A stretch of DNA of 64,000 bases from Saccharibacillus nicotianae. GTDB taxonomy: Bacteria; Bacillota; Bacilli; Paenibacillales; Paenibacillaceae. The translations under genes were made by a program, and so were the position numbers. The notes under the pieces are model-generated. The model was not told the origin of the DNA and did not search any database. It was given only the letters and a program-made list of their open reading frames with translations. The number at the start of each line of letters is the position of its first letter. Positions within the stretch are counted from its first letter, which is position 1. Below are positions 25,986 to 35,458 of this stretch, one piece after another. The DNA is taken from assembly GCF_042681745.1 (NCBI RefSeq), contig NZ_JBHUGF010000006.1, positions 62,001-126,000 of the forward strand, given 5' to 3'.

Positions 25986-27677
25986 TTATTTGGCAGTGAC
26001 AGGTTTGCTCCACAATTCAACCGTATCTTTGATCAATTGTGTATACGAAGCTTCCATTTTTTTCATTGGTTCTGTACTTAGTTCAGCAACCATTTCATCG
26101 TAAATACCATCAAATTCTGATGGAGAAGCTAAAATGGCTTCTGGAATACGTTTACGTACAATATCTTGTCCTTTTTGGAAGTTTACAGTGTATTCTTGAT
26201 CATCCGGTGATGGTAAGTTATACGCTGCACCCCATGGTTTAACCGGGAACTCATCTTTTTGCGGGAAGATATCTTTCCATGTTGTTGCACCATAAGCTTT
26301 TAGTGTTTCTTTTTCAGCAGGAGTATAACCTGCGATGATTTGTTCCGGGAAATTGGTTGTGTAATAGTTACCTGATGGATCTTTTACTCCATCGCCGTAA
26401 TGCACAGCAAATGCAGTATATCCGCTTACACCTGTTGTTTTAACAAAGTTCGTATTGTCATTGGTTTTTTTATCTTGAACATCCGCAGGAATCACGCGTT
26501 TGCCATCTTTCATTTCATAATGCTTGCCTTCGATACCCCATTGATTCAAGATTTGAGCTTCATCAGAAGACATCCAATCTAAGAATTTGATAATACGGAT
26601 AGGATCTTTAGCTGATGTCGTAATCCCTACACCATAACCTACTGGTGCTCCGATATCCTGGAATGAACGATCTTTTGTTTCTGTTGTTAACTGTACAGGA
26701 TAGTGACCGTACGTACGCTCAGCCATACCTGAAGATTTCAAAGCATTTTCAGCTTGTTGGTAATCCCAATCTTGATCGATAAGACCAAGAACACGTCCGC
26801 TTGCAATTTTAGAGTTGTATTGGTCTGTTTTTTGTGTGAATGTCTCAGGATCTAACAAACCTTCGTTATACATATGGTTTAACCAGCGGAAATATTCTTT
26901 TTCTTCCGGACGTTTGTAATGAAGTTGCGCTTCATACGTTTCAGGATTGATATAGAATTCACCATCATCCGGTGCTCCAGTAGACAAGAACGCTGGATTT
27001 GTAACCGTAATCATAATTTTCCAGTCATCTGCATTGAGAGACAATGGAATCGTTGGTTGTCCATTGATTGTTGGATGTTTTTCTTTGTAATCTTTTAATA
27101 CTTTTTCGAAATCTTTAACCGTTTCGATTTTAGGGTATCCCATTTCTTTCATAACAGCATGCTGAACTTCAAATCCACCACCTGCATCAAAGCTAGTTTG
27201 CCCTACGCCTGCATTGGTTGGTAATACATAGATAGAAGGATCTTCTTTACTGTATTGCAAGCGAGCAAGATCGTCTCCATATACTTTTTTGATATTCGGG
27301 CCATATTTATTAATGAGATCAGTCAGGTCGATTAATGCTCCTGCTTCTACTAATTTGCTGATCGAACCTTTAGGGAAAATCATATCTGGATACGTACCGG
27401 AAGCCGTCATCAAAGCAATCTTTTGAGTACCTCCGCCACTTACATCATACTCTGCATTGATCGTAACATTGGTTGCTTTTGTAATTTCTTTACCGACTTC
27501 ATCTTGCATACTATTCCATGTTGGGTTGGCATCAGAACCGAAAAATGAAATGGTAATCGGTGTAGATACATCGGATGTTTCCGTTTCTACTGGATCTGAA
27601 CTTCCGCATGCTGTTACACTCGCAAGTGCAAAGACTAATAATGGAGCCAAAGCATATCTGAATAATTTTCTCGGCAT
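25986..27677 (-). CDS. ABC transporter sugar-binding lipoprotein (LplA/YtcQ-like)
   Basis: 563 residues: signal peptide with lipobox SVTAC (lipidated Cys about residue 24) and a long family 1 solute-binding domain, the extended type frequent in Paenibacillus with LplB/LplC permeases. ATG 27677 follows GGGAGGCAATTTTA. Encoded after the two permeases on the same strand; there is no ATPase in the cluster, so a shared MsmX-type ATPase is expected elsewhere. Likely substrate an oligosaccharide, given the GH95 gene next door. Confidence 0.92.
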   Translation of the reverse strand: MPRKLFRYALAPLLVFALASVTACGSSDPVETETSDVSTPITISFFGSDANPTWNSMQDEVGKEITKATNVTINAEYDVSGGGTQKIALMTASGTYPDMIFPKGSISKLVEAGALIDLTDLINKYGPNIKKVYGDDLARLQYSKEDPSIYVLPTNAGVGQTSFDAGGGFEVQHAVMKEMGYPKIETVKDFEKVLKDYKEKHPTINGQPTIPLSLNADDWKIMITVTNPAFLSTGAPDDGEFYINPETYEAQLHYKRPEEKEYFRWLNHMYNEGLLDPETFTQKTDQYNSKIASGRVLGLIDQDWDYQQAENALKSSGMAERTYGHYPVQLTTETKDRSFQDIGAPVGYGVGITTSAKDPIRIIKFLDWMSSDEAQILNQWGIEGKHYEMKDGKRVIPADVQDKKTNDNTNFVKTTGVSGYTAFAVHYGDGVKDPSGNYYTTNFPEQIIAGYTPAEKETLKAYGATTWKDIFPQKDEFPVKPWGAAYNLPSPDDQEYTVNFQKGQDIVRKRIPEAILASPSEFDGIYDEMVAELSTEPMKKMEASYTQLIKDTVELWSKPVTAK

Positions 27678-27748
27678 TAAAATTGCCTCCCTTTTGAATA
27701 TAGATATTGCTTCAATCATAGAACAGGGTAGAAATAAGTATATGCTAA

Positions 27749-27765
27749 GGTGGTGACACACCACC
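27749..27765 (-). other. intercistronic stem-loop
   Basis: Perfect GGTGGTG/CACCACC stem with 3-base loop and no T-run, between the LplC-like and binding-protein genes. May protect or process the mRNA so that binding protein is made in excess. Confidence 0.45.
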
Positions 27766-27776
27766 CGGTAGCCGTA

Positions 27777-28679
27777 TTAAGCTTTCACTGCGCCTAGCGT
27801 CATACCACTAACAAAGTACTTCTGCAAGAATGGATATACAGCCAAGATCGGTAACGTAACAACAATTGTAATCGCCATTCGAATCGATTCTGGTGAAATA
27901 CTTGCCATTTGCTTCGCCATATCGTTCGCATTGACTGCGCCATTTTGCTGGGTACTTTGTTGCAATACTTTCATCAACTCGTACTGTAGTGTTGTCCATT
28001 CCGGGCTGCTTGCATTATACAGATACGTATCAAACCAAGAATTCCATTGTCCAACTGCTAAGAACAAAGCGATCGTTGCAAGTACAGGCTTACATAATGG
28101 CAAAATCACTTTCCAATAGATTGTGAAATCATTCGCTCCGTCAAGCTTCGCTGATTCTTGTAATGCATACGGTAAGCCATCGATAAAGGAACGGATAATA
28201 AATACGTTAAATGCACTGACGATACCTGGTAATACATAGACCCAAAATGTTCCGATCAAGTGCAAGTCTCTCATCAACAAGAACGTAGGAACAAGACCCG
28301 CAGTAACATACATCGTTAATGCTAGAAAAGTAGAAATGAATTTGCGAGCTTGAAAATCAACCCGGCTTAGTGTGAATGCAAGCATCGAAGCACTAAGCAA
28401 TCCAAGTAACGTACCTACAATCGTTCTAAGTACAGATATCCATGCCCCTGTTAACAATCCTTGATATTGAAAAATAGTGGCATAGTTCTCTAACGTAAAT
28501 GCTCTTGGGAAAATATGAATTCCGCCTCGAACGGTATCTGTCGATTGATTTAACGAAATCGCAAGTACATTCAAGAAAGGATATAACGTCACTACAAGTA
28601 CCATTAACATCACAATCGTATTACAAATATCGAATATTTTATCGCCTCTGGTCGCATTAAACGCTTTGTTTGCTGCCAT
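27777..28679 (-). CDS. ABC transporter permease (LplC/YtcP-like)
   Basis: 300 residues, six helices, with the binding-protein-dependent permease EAA loop (ESAKLDGANDFTIYWKVILPLCKPV). N-terminal GDKIFDICN and C-terminal MTLGAVKA are typical of the CUT1 LplC group. ATG at 28679 after AAAAGGAGG. Partners with the permease encoded just upstream and the lipoprotein downstream. Confidence 0.95.
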   Translation of the reverse strand: MAANKAFNATRGDKIFDICNTIVMLMVLVVTLYPFLNVLAISLNQSTDTVRGGIHIFPRAFTLENYATIFQYQGLLTGAWISVLRTIVGTLLGLLSASMLAFTLSRVDFQARKFISTFLALTMYVTAGLVPTFLLMRDLHLIGTFWVYVLPGIVSAFNVFIIRSFIDGLPYALQESAKLDGANDFTIYWKVILPLCKPVLATIALFLAVGQWNSWFDTYLYNASSPEWTTLQYELMKVLQQSTQQNGAVNANDMAKQMASISPESIRMAITIVVTLPILAVYPFLQKYFVSGMTLGAVKA

Positions 28680-28710
28680 GGTCGCTCGCCTCCTTTTGAA
28701 TACAGATCAT

Positions 28711-29691
28711 TTACATAATGCTTTCTTTGGTTGTTTTCTTGAAAATTCCATTAGCTGTAAACAACAAGATAATACTAATCACCGAGTTGAAAATACTAAT
28801 AGCAGTACCGTAAGAATAACGGTTCATTTCCAATCCATATTTCAACGCGTACAAATCAAGCACTTGTGAATAATCCTGTACCAAATTGTTACCGAGCAAG
28901 AATTGCTTTTCAAAACCGATACTCACCAAATGTCCAATCGACATAATCAACAGCACTGTAATCGTGGTACGCATACCTGGAAGTGTAATATGCCACATTT
29001 GGCGAAAACGTCCAGCACCGTCTACACGAGAAGCTTCATACTGTTCCTGGTCAATACCTGTGATTGCTGCCAGATAGATAATGGTGTTCCAACCCATCTC
29101 TTTCCAAATATCTGAAGCGGTTACAATTCCCCAGAACCATTTGCCTTGCGCCATAAATTGAATCGGTTGATCGATAATATGCATCGATACTAACAGTTCG
29201 TTAACAATACCACCATCAGTCGATAACGACTTCGTTACAATCCCCGCTACAACAACCCATGATACAAAGTGAGGAAGATACGAAACAGTCTGTACTGTTC
29301 TTTTGAAAAACATGCCTCTCACTTCATTCAACAAGATGGCAAAAATAACAGGAACAACAAATCCAAAAATCAGACCCATAAAACTCATAGCCAGCGTATT
29401 ACGTAGAGCTAAGTAAAATTGCTGATCTGCGAATAAGGCTGTAAATTGATCGAATCCAACCCATTTTTGAGCAAAAAATGACTTGGCTGGTTTGTAATTC
29501 TGGAAAGCCATCGTCCAGCCCCACAAAGGCACATAACTAAAAATGAAAGCCCAGATGACAAACGGCAGTGACATGAGATAGAGATAGCGTTGCTGCTTAA
29601 ATATTTTCCAGAAGCCGCCGCCTCTTTTGATCGTTGTTTTGGATACTCGCTCTCCTTTTTGAGAAGAAGCACGCTTGGTTGTTGTGTCCAT
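28711..29691 (-). CDS. ABC transporter permease (LplB-like)
   Basis: 326 residues, six helices, EAA loop EASRVDGAGRFRQMWHITLPGM. A charged cytoplasmic N-terminus precedes the first helix (PFVIWAFIFSYVPLWGW). ATG 29691 with GGAGGG about 13 bases upstream; the frame continues to 29721 without a better site. First gene of the importer, behind a cre site. Confidence 0.93.
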   Translation of the reverse strand: MDTTTKRASSQKGERVSKTTIKRGGGFWKIFKQQRYLYLMSLPFVIWAFIFSYVPLWGWTMAFQNYKPAKSFFAQKWVGFDQFTALFADQQFYLALRNTLAMSFMGLIFGFVVPVIFAILLNEVRGMFFKRTVQTVSYLPHFVSWVVVAGIVTKSLSTDGGIVNELLVSMHIIDQPIQFMAQGKWFWGIVTASDIWKEMGWNTIIYLAAITGIDQEQYEASRVDGAGRFRQMWHITLPGMRTTITVLLIMSIGHLVSIGFEKQFLLGNNLVQDYSQVLDLYALKYGLEMNRYSYGTAISIFNSVISIILLFTANGIFKKTTKESIM

Positions 29692-29790
29692 AATACAGTC
29701 CACCCTCCTATAATCGATCATTCATCCCTTTCGGGTTCCGCTTCTTCATCCCTATTGTCATACGACTTAGGGGTATATACCGATTATAAA

Positions 29791-29804
29791 AGAAAGCGCT
29801 TTCT
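29791..29804 (-). promoter_or_regulatory. cre (CcpA) site upstream of the sugar importer operon
   Basis: AGAAAGCGCTTTCT, a perfect palindrome with the core AAAGCGCTTT; fits the cre consensus apart from the outermost base. About 100 bases upstream of the LplB-like gene. Implies catabolite repression of importer and GH95. Confidence 0.65.
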
Positions 29805-29946
29805 ATTTATACCTTCTAAATTATACATAAAATCATATAAAAATTAGATATCGCTTACATTTTATACTTAAAAGTCAAATTGTGCCTGTATCAACGCAGT
29901 ATGACATGTATTTGAACCTATACATAATCAGGTTATTTCTTCGCAT

Positions 29947-31482
29947 CTACAGATGATCACTTTGTTGATCACGGTATGCAGACGGCGAAACTCCTGTATA
30001 TTTTTTGAATTTACTATGGAAATAATCTACATTGGCATATCCAACTTGTGAAGCGACTTTGTGTACTTTCATTCCTTGTGCCAACAATGATTTGGCTTGC
30101 TCTAACCGTACTTGATCAAGAAAGTGGTTAAATGATTCGCCTGTATGCGTTTTGAACATTTTGCCCAAGTATGCACTATTGTAGTTAAATATTTCAGCCA
30201 ACAATTCAAGCTTGAGGTTATCGCTATAATTGCGCTGAATAAAATCGGTCATCTGCTTCATAACCGATTCATGAGTGCCATGATTGATCGACTGTAGCAA
30301 TAGTTCTAATCGGTTTACAACTAATGTAATCATCTGTCTGGTAGTCGATACCGCGTACAATTCAGGAATCAAAGATAGACATTGCTGCACAGCTGCGCCA
30401 GAACCTGGTACACTTGCCGGCAAACGGCTAAGAGCAAGTGATAGCACATGAGAACAAAGGCTTTTCACTTCGCGTTCAGAGAGTCCGGCTTTCCATGAAA
30501 TATCACACAATTCTTCCAACACTCGCTTCGCTGTAGCTATATTGCGAATATCAACAGCATAATATAGACGGTCTGACCATTCCCCTGCTAAAGGAACTTC
30601 TGCAAGTGGTTGCTCAGTAGTGGAAGCTACCTCAAGCTCTGTCGACATCACACCATGATCCTCATACCAGAATCGTTGTCCGATCAATGAGGATGCTTCG
30701 TCATAGATCAAACGAAGATCTTCTAGGTCTGTGACTACATGACTTGCAGCCAGATACATTTCAGGTTCATCATGCAACCATGACCAGATGTGTTCTTTCA
30801 ATTGTATTAATTCATGATGTTGCATATAAGGTTGCTCTGTTAGTAAGCCGATATACTGACCTGCACGAAACACAACCCGATGATACGAGTCATTGGAATA
30901 ATCAGCCAACTTTTGCAATTGCGTAAAAAAGTTTACTTTTTCATCTCCTTGCACATGACTACATTCAATTAAAATCATTTGGTAACGTTCCCATTGTAAA
31001 TGAAGTGAAGTTGCACTTTGATGTTGTGAGGAAGAAGAGACTAACAATTGTTCTACTTTTTCAGATAATGGTGTCTCAAGAATATGGATAATCATATCTT
31101 GTTGCTCTCGATGAAGCGATCCATACACACGACGAAGTTCATCTTGCATTTCATCTTCATCTACCGGTTTGAGTAAATATCCATCTACACCGAATCCTAA
31201 TGCTTTACGTGCATATTCAAAATCAGCATGTCCACTCAAAATTAAAAAATGCGCTTGCTGATATTGCTGGCGAATTTGTTCGATCACTTCAAGTCCACTC
31301 ATCCCGGGCATACGAATATCCATAATCGTTAAATCCGGTTTCCAGCGTTCAAATTTCTGAATAGCATCTCTTCCATTTACCGCAGCATCGACAACTTCAA
31401 ATCCAATCTCGTTCCAATTAATAATCGTTTTTAGTCCTTCGCGAATCGCTGGTTCATCATCTACGATCATCACTTTAAACAT
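29947..31482 (-). CDS. response regulator with AraC-type DNA-binding domain (YesN-like)
   Basis: 511 residues: receiver (1-120; DDE near residue 8, phosphoacceptor in TIMDIRMPG, Lys in LLKPVDEDE), a divergent middle region, and a C-terminal AraC domain with two HTHs (LELLAEIFNYNSAYLGKMFKTHTGESF; VASQVGYANVDYFHSKFKKYTGVSPSAYR). Starts 23 bases after the kinase. Probably activates the neighbouring importer/GH95 genes. Confidence 0.95.
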   Translation of the reverse strand: MFKVMIVDDEPAIREGLKTIINWNEIGFEVVDAAVNGRDAIQKFERWKPDLTIMDIRMPGMSGLEVIEQIRQQYQQAHFLILSGHADFEYARKALGFGVDGYLLKPVDEDEMQDELRRVYGSLHREQQDMIIHILETPLSEKVEQLLVSSSSQHQSATSLHLQWERYQMILIECSHVQGDEKVNFFTQLQKLADYSNDSYHRVVFRAGQYIGLLTEQPYMQHHELIQLKEHIWSWLHDEPEMYLAASHVVTDLEDLRLIYDEASSLIGQRFWYEDHGVMSTELEVASTTEQPLAEVPLAGEWSDRLYYAVDIRNIATAKRVLEELCDISWKAGLSEREVKSLCSHVLSLALSRLPASVPGSGAAVQQCLSLIPELYAVSTTRQMITLVVNRLELLLQSINHGTHESVMKQMTDFIQRNYSDNLKLELLAEIFNYNSAYLGKMFKTHTGESFNHFLDQVRLEQAKSLLAQGMKVHKVASQVGYANVDYFHSKFKKYTGVSPSAYRDQQSDHL

Positions 31483-31505
31483 TATTTATTGCCCCCTGAC
31501 ATTAA

Positions 31506-33287
31506 TTAATCGGTTGTGGCTGGTATTTTAAATGAAATTTGAGTTCCTTCCCCAAGCATACTGGATATATGAAGTCCATAGGTTGCACCATAGGACAAAA
31601 TCAATCGCTGATGTACATTACGTAATCCGATACGATCTCCTTGCTGGCTCTCATTAACTTGCAAAGAATTTTTTACCCATTGTAAACGTTCATCCGATAT
31701 CCCTGCTCCATTGTCGATAACATCAATCATGATATCTTGATCAATCCGCAAAGTACGAATAATAATCAATCCGCCATTTTCCCGGCTCTCCAGACCATGA
31801 ATAATTGCATTTTCTACTAAGGGCTGAATAATAAGTGGTGGAATCGATATTGCTTTGGTTTGAGGATCGATCAGTAATTCATAATTTAGACGATCACCAA
31901 AGCGAAACTTTTGAATTTCCAAATACGACTTAATTAATTCCATTTCACCTTGTAAAGTCGTATTTTTCATACCAATCTCCAAATTATTACGAATCAACTT
32001 ACCCAGCAAGCGCACAATATACGCGATCTCTTGTTCACCACGAATATGAGCTTTCATACGTATCGATTCCAGAGCATTAAAAAGAAAGTGAGGATTGATT
32101 TGACTGGCTAACATTTTAAAACTGATCTCTTTTTGACTCACTTCAAGACGCGTGTTGCGTTCATTGGATTCATACACTTGATCCATTAATGTTCGTATAC
32201 TCACAACCATATCGTTGAATTTGCGTGAAAGCTGTCCAATCTCATCGGCTCCTGCAATATGTGAGACTGCTTTTAGATCGCCTGTACCTACTTTGTTCAT
32301 CTGACGACTTAGACCGGATAAGCGGCGTGTAATCAGGTGAGAAATCAAGTATAAAAATAACAATCCCGTACACAGAATCAATACCAGTAATCCGGTACCG
32401 ATTAGAATAATACGATTGGAATCCCGTACTATACTTTCATTTGCAAATACCGAGATAATTTTCAGCCCGTTATCACTGCTGTCTGGCATAACTTCATCGA
32501 CTACAATATTCGAGAGCTGTCCTTTCACATCACGCTCATAGATGCCTTTCCCTTGAAGATCAGTGCTTATACCTAGCTCTGGATCACCCAACTGTTTACC
32601 GATTAAAGTGATATCTTTGGCAGCTACTACATAACCACTATGATCCAAAATCATCGTTTCAAATGGTTCTGCACTCAAAATTGAATTCAGATACGATTGG
32701 CTCAGTTCGATAACCAGTACTCCATTGGTCGTATAGTCCGTAAAATTAATTTTACGCACCAGACTGAGTTTTTTGGTTTCACTGATTTCGATATCGTTAC
32801 GATAAATCCAATTGATTTTGCGACTATTGATAGCGGTCTGATACCATTTGCTATCCCGAACTTCATTGTTTACTTTCATAAATTCTAAATTATTCTGAAT
32901 CGTATTATTAGTGGTGTAAAATCGGATTGCTGATATTTCAGAGTACAAACGCAGATATTCTTGAAATTCCTGATAATTATGATAAGCAACGACCAGATCA
33001 TAGACTTTAGTATAGCGTGTGTTGACTACATCACTAAGTCTAGAATCGAATAGTAGTTTGTTAGAAATATCGATCGGTACGCGCAACATTGTATCCATTT
33101 GGTTTTTGACACGTTCTACATTATTGGTTGTCTGCTCGATTGCATTATCTAGAGCCGATTGCCTAAAGTAATCTACCACAACTCCACCAATCCCCAGTAT
33201 AGGAAGCGCGACAATAAAGATATACGCAAAAATCAATTTATTTTTAATTTTCACATTATTCATTCGCTCAATCAACGGCTTCCACAT
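31506..33287 (-). CDS. sensor histidine kinase, YesM-like
   Basis: 593 residues: helix ~18-38, large extracytoplasmic sensor (dCache-like, ~40-295), helix ~297-318, HAMP (~320-372), His_kinase domain with the phosphoacceptor in LASQINPHFLFNAL, and HATPase_c (QPLVENAIIHGLE; DNGAGI; GIGLRN-type box as RIGLRNVHQRL). The INPHFLFN form is diagnostic of the YesM/LytS class. Together with the YesN-type regulator it senses an extracellular signal, probably the sugar handled by the adjacent transporter. Confidence 0.95.
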   Translation of the reverse strand: MWKPLIERMNNVKIKNKLIFAYIFIVALPILGIGGVVVDYFRQSALDNAIEQTTNNVERVKNQMDTMLRVPIDISNKLLFDSRLSDVVNTRYTKVYDLVVAYHNYQEFQEYLRLYSEISAIRFYTTNNTIQNNLEFMKVNNEVRDSKWYQTAINSRKINWIYRNDIEISETKKLSLVRKINFTDYTTNGVLVIELSQSYLNSILSAEPFETMILDHSGYVVAAKDITLIGKQLGDPELGISTDLQGKGIYERDVKGQLSNIVVDEVMPDSSDNGLKIISVFANESIVRDSNRIILIGTGLLVLILCTGLLFLYLISHLITRRLSGLSRQMNKVGTGDLKAVSHIAGADEIGQLSRKFNDMVVSIRTLMDQVYESNERNTRLEVSQKEISFKMLASQINPHFLFNALESIRMKAHIRGEQEIAYIVRLLGKLIRNNLEIGMKNTTLQGEMELIKSYLEIQKFRFGDRLNYELLIDPQTKAISIPPLIIQPLVENAIIHGLESRENGGLIIIRTLRIDQDIMIDVIDNGAGISDERLQWVKNSLQVNESQQGDRIGLRNVHQRLILSYGATYGLHISSMLGEGTQISFKIPATTD

Positions 33288-33327
33288 GACTCCCCCTACT
33301 TTCTACACCATTAGTTTGCCGTCTAGG

Positions 33328-33341
33328 ATAAAACGCTTACA
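33328..33341 (-). promoter_or_regulatory. cre-like site upstream of yesM-type kinase
   Basis: Minus-strand TGTAAGCGTTTTAT; one mismatch to the cre consensus. It lies 41 bases upstream of the kinase start. Confidence 0.4.
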
Positions 33342-33410
33342 GAAATCAGAATAATATAACATATCATCTGGCTTATGTTTATTCTATTTATCATATCACA
33401 AACCAATTTG

Positions 33411-33440
33411 AAAAGACTGCCTTCACAACAGCAGTCTTTT
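33411..33440 (-). terminator. terminator of def
   Basis: Perfect 10-bp stem AAAAGACTGC/GCAGTCTTTT with a 10-base loop, about 100 bases after the stop of def. Confidence 0.85.
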
Positions 33441-33543
33441 TACCGATATCATTAATAACTTAGCACATTAACAATATAAATCCATTTTCATCCATAATAT
33501 CCAGCGATATGATTCAACCGTCCTCTATAGCTGTAATGAATAC

Positions 33544-34119
33544 TTACAGTGGACGAATAAACTCAACCTCTGGCAAACGACCTGGATCTTTTTTATTAAT
33601 ATGGTCGTAGAACATTACACCGTTCAAATGATCTAATTCGTGCTGAATCACGACAGCTTCAAACCCTTTTAGCTTCAACGTAAACGGCTTCCCGTCAGGT
33701 GTAAATGCTTTGATCGTTATTTTCTCATACCGTGGTACGAATCCTTCTACATCACGGTCAACAGACAAACATCCCTCTCCGTGCTCCAGATAGACCATTG
33801 CTGTAGAATGACTCACTAATTTGGGATTGCAAAACACATACTCAAGTTGCCGATCTTGGTCATTAGTAAAATAGACTACAAACACTCTTCCATCCCAACC
33901 AACCTGATTAGCTGATAATCCTATTCCTGGACGCAAACCATATTGTTCAGCTAATTTCTCATCTTGTGATTTTTTCAAAAAATCCATCATTCGATTCGCA
34001 CGTGTACGATCTTCATCAGATAACGGTAATTTCACAGGTTCCGCTACTTTTCGCAAAATCGGATCACCTTCACGTACAATTTCGTCCATCGTTACAAAAG
34101 AAAGTGAAGAATTATTCAA
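33544..34119 (-). CDS. def: peptide deformylase
   Basis: 191 residues, the longer Gram-positive type. Removes the formyl group from nascent N-terminal Met. Three motifs are visible: GIGLSANQVG (motif 1, Ser in place of the usual Ala), EGCLSV (Cys metal ligand) and QHELDHLNG (two His ligands and catalytic Glu). Starts at TTG 34119 with AAAGGTGG 10 bases upstream; the internal ATG ten codons later has no site. Confidence 0.95.
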   Translation of the reverse strand: MNNSSLSFVTMDEIVREGDPILRKVAEPVKLPLSDEDRTRANRMMDFLKKSQDEKLAEQYGLRPGIGLSANQVGWDGRVFVVYFTNDQDRQLEYVFCNPKLVSHSTAMVYLEHGEGCLSVDRDVEGFVPRYEKITIKAFTPDGKPFTLKLKGFEAVVIQHELDHLNGVMFYDHINKKDPGRLPEVEFIRPL

Positions 34120-34444
34120 TGTATAGCAGCCACCTTTATATTTGTCATAGATTGGAATTCACACAAAGTGATAGTCAAATCACATTATTTTAGATTTAAT
34201 TATAAAAAATGTTCAATTTTACGTCAATGATAACGTTTACTTGTCTCAATCTGTCGAATTTGCATTGACGATAGTATGGTAACAAATTACTATATTGTTA
34301 AGGAAGTTTTAAGAATGATCGAAATCTTAGTATCTTTTTCACATTTACTTTCGTTTTTTACTGTTAATTGTAGTTGTATAGTGCAGTATACAATGATAGT
34401 TAACTAAGAGTTTTATTTATATATATCGAAGGAGGATTTACAAT
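34120..34444. other. divergent intergenic region between def and marR-type gene
   Basis: 325 bases without a gene. Contains a cre-like 14-mer at 34228-34241 (minus-strand AGTAAACGTTATCA, one mismatch at the first base), a -10-like TACAAT at 34389-34394, and the palindrome TAGTTAACTA at 34397-34406 just downstream of it, a candidate MarR autoregulatory operator. Nothing else recognised. Confidence 0.45.
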
Positions 34445-34912
34445 TTGGAAACGTCTAATGAACTTCTCAAAAGCTATTTAACACTTGTGGATCGTATGCC
34501 ACGTATTATGGAGCTCCCTACCTTAATGCGACAACTCAAGTCTAATGCTACAGAAGTGTACATCCTGCACTTTTTACTAGCAAACGGCAGTCAATATGGT
34601 ACAGACATTGTCCGGGCAACAGGTCTGACTACCAGTGCCGTTACACAGATCTGCGATAAGTTAGGACAAGAAGAGTTGATTGAGCGTACACGATCAGATC
34701 AAGATCGCCGGTATGTGAGTATTTCAATTACCCGTAAAGGGGAAGAAGCACTAGATGGAATGTACAAAATTATGTCTAATAAATTAGTTGAAAGTATTCG
34801 TGGGCTTAGTGATGATGAGGCACATGAATTATTAGGACATTTCAGAAGTGTAGAACATTTGATTATGAAGCGTAAAGATTTGACGATCAACGAATTATCG
34901 GTCAAAAGTTAA
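34445..34912 (+). CDS. MarR family transcriptional regulator
   Basis: 155 residues with a MarR winged helix (GSQYGTDIVRATGLTTSAVTQICDKL; wing RTRSDQDRRYVSISITRKG). TTG start preceded by AAGGAGG at good spacing. No cysteine in the N-terminal region, so not an obvious OhrR-type sensor. Stands alone ahead of a shared terminator; target unknown, probably its own promoter. Confidence 0.92.
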   Translation: METSNELLKSYLTLVDRMPRIMELPTLMRQLKSNATEVYILHFLLANGSQYGTDIVRATGLTTSAVTQICDKLGQEELIERTRSDQDRRYVSISITRKGEEALDGMYKIMSNKLVESIRGLSDDEAHELLGHFRSVEHLIMKRKDLTINELSVKS

Positions 34913-34944
34913 CAAGGTTGCACTTGTAGCATCCTGCTGTATAT

Positions 34945-34985
34945 AAAAAACGTCCGAATGGAATATATTCCATTCGGGCGTTTTT
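34945..34985. terminator. bidirectional terminator
   Basis: Long near-perfect hairpin (AAAAAACGTCCGAATGGA with TCCATTCGGGCGTTTTT arms) between the convergent marR-type and thioredoxin genes. Confidence 0.93.
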
Positions 34986-34992
34986 ATTTATA

Positions 34993-35310
34993 TTACTCTA
35001 CTGTTGCTAAATATTCAGCAACTTGTGTAGGAGTTTTAGCAAATTTACTGTGCAAATGAGCTATTTTTTCACCATTACGGTACACAAGCAAGCTTGGTAT
35101 TCCTCTTACTTCATTTTGCTCTGCTAAATCTTGAAACTTTTCTGCATCCATCGCAAAGAACTGTTTGTCATTGTTCTTTTCGATAATATCGACCATAAAG
35201 CGGTCAAGCGTTTTGCAATCCGGGCACCAGTTTGTATCAAATTTGATCACAGTAAGGTCGTTACCATTAATCAAATTGCGGTATTGATCTTCCGATTCTA
35301 TTCTTTCCAT
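34993..35310 (-). CDS. thioredoxin-like protein
   Basis: 105 residues, thioredoxin fold with active site WCPDC (about residues 28-32) in place of WCGPC, and cis-Pro in GIPSLLVYRNG. Resembles the YtpP/YusE-type small thioredoxins of Bacillus. Likely a cytoplasmic thiol reductase. ATG at 35310 follows AAAGGAGG. Confidence 0.9.
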   Translation of the reverse strand: MERIESEDQYRNLINGNDLTVIKFDTNWCPDCKTLDRFMVDIIEKNNDKQFFAMDAEKFQDLAEQNEVRGIPSLLVYRNGEKIAHLHSKFAKTPTQVAEYLATVE

Positions 35311-35458
35311 TAGGAAGTGATTCCTCCTTTGAGTGATGATTCAATTAGCAACTATACAAAATATAATCTCTTAATATGAAGATGTTGCTATCTTTATTAT
35401 CTGCTCTTTATTCGCATTTGGCAAGAATACAGTCTGTAATGTGGAGCAGAAATTATAA

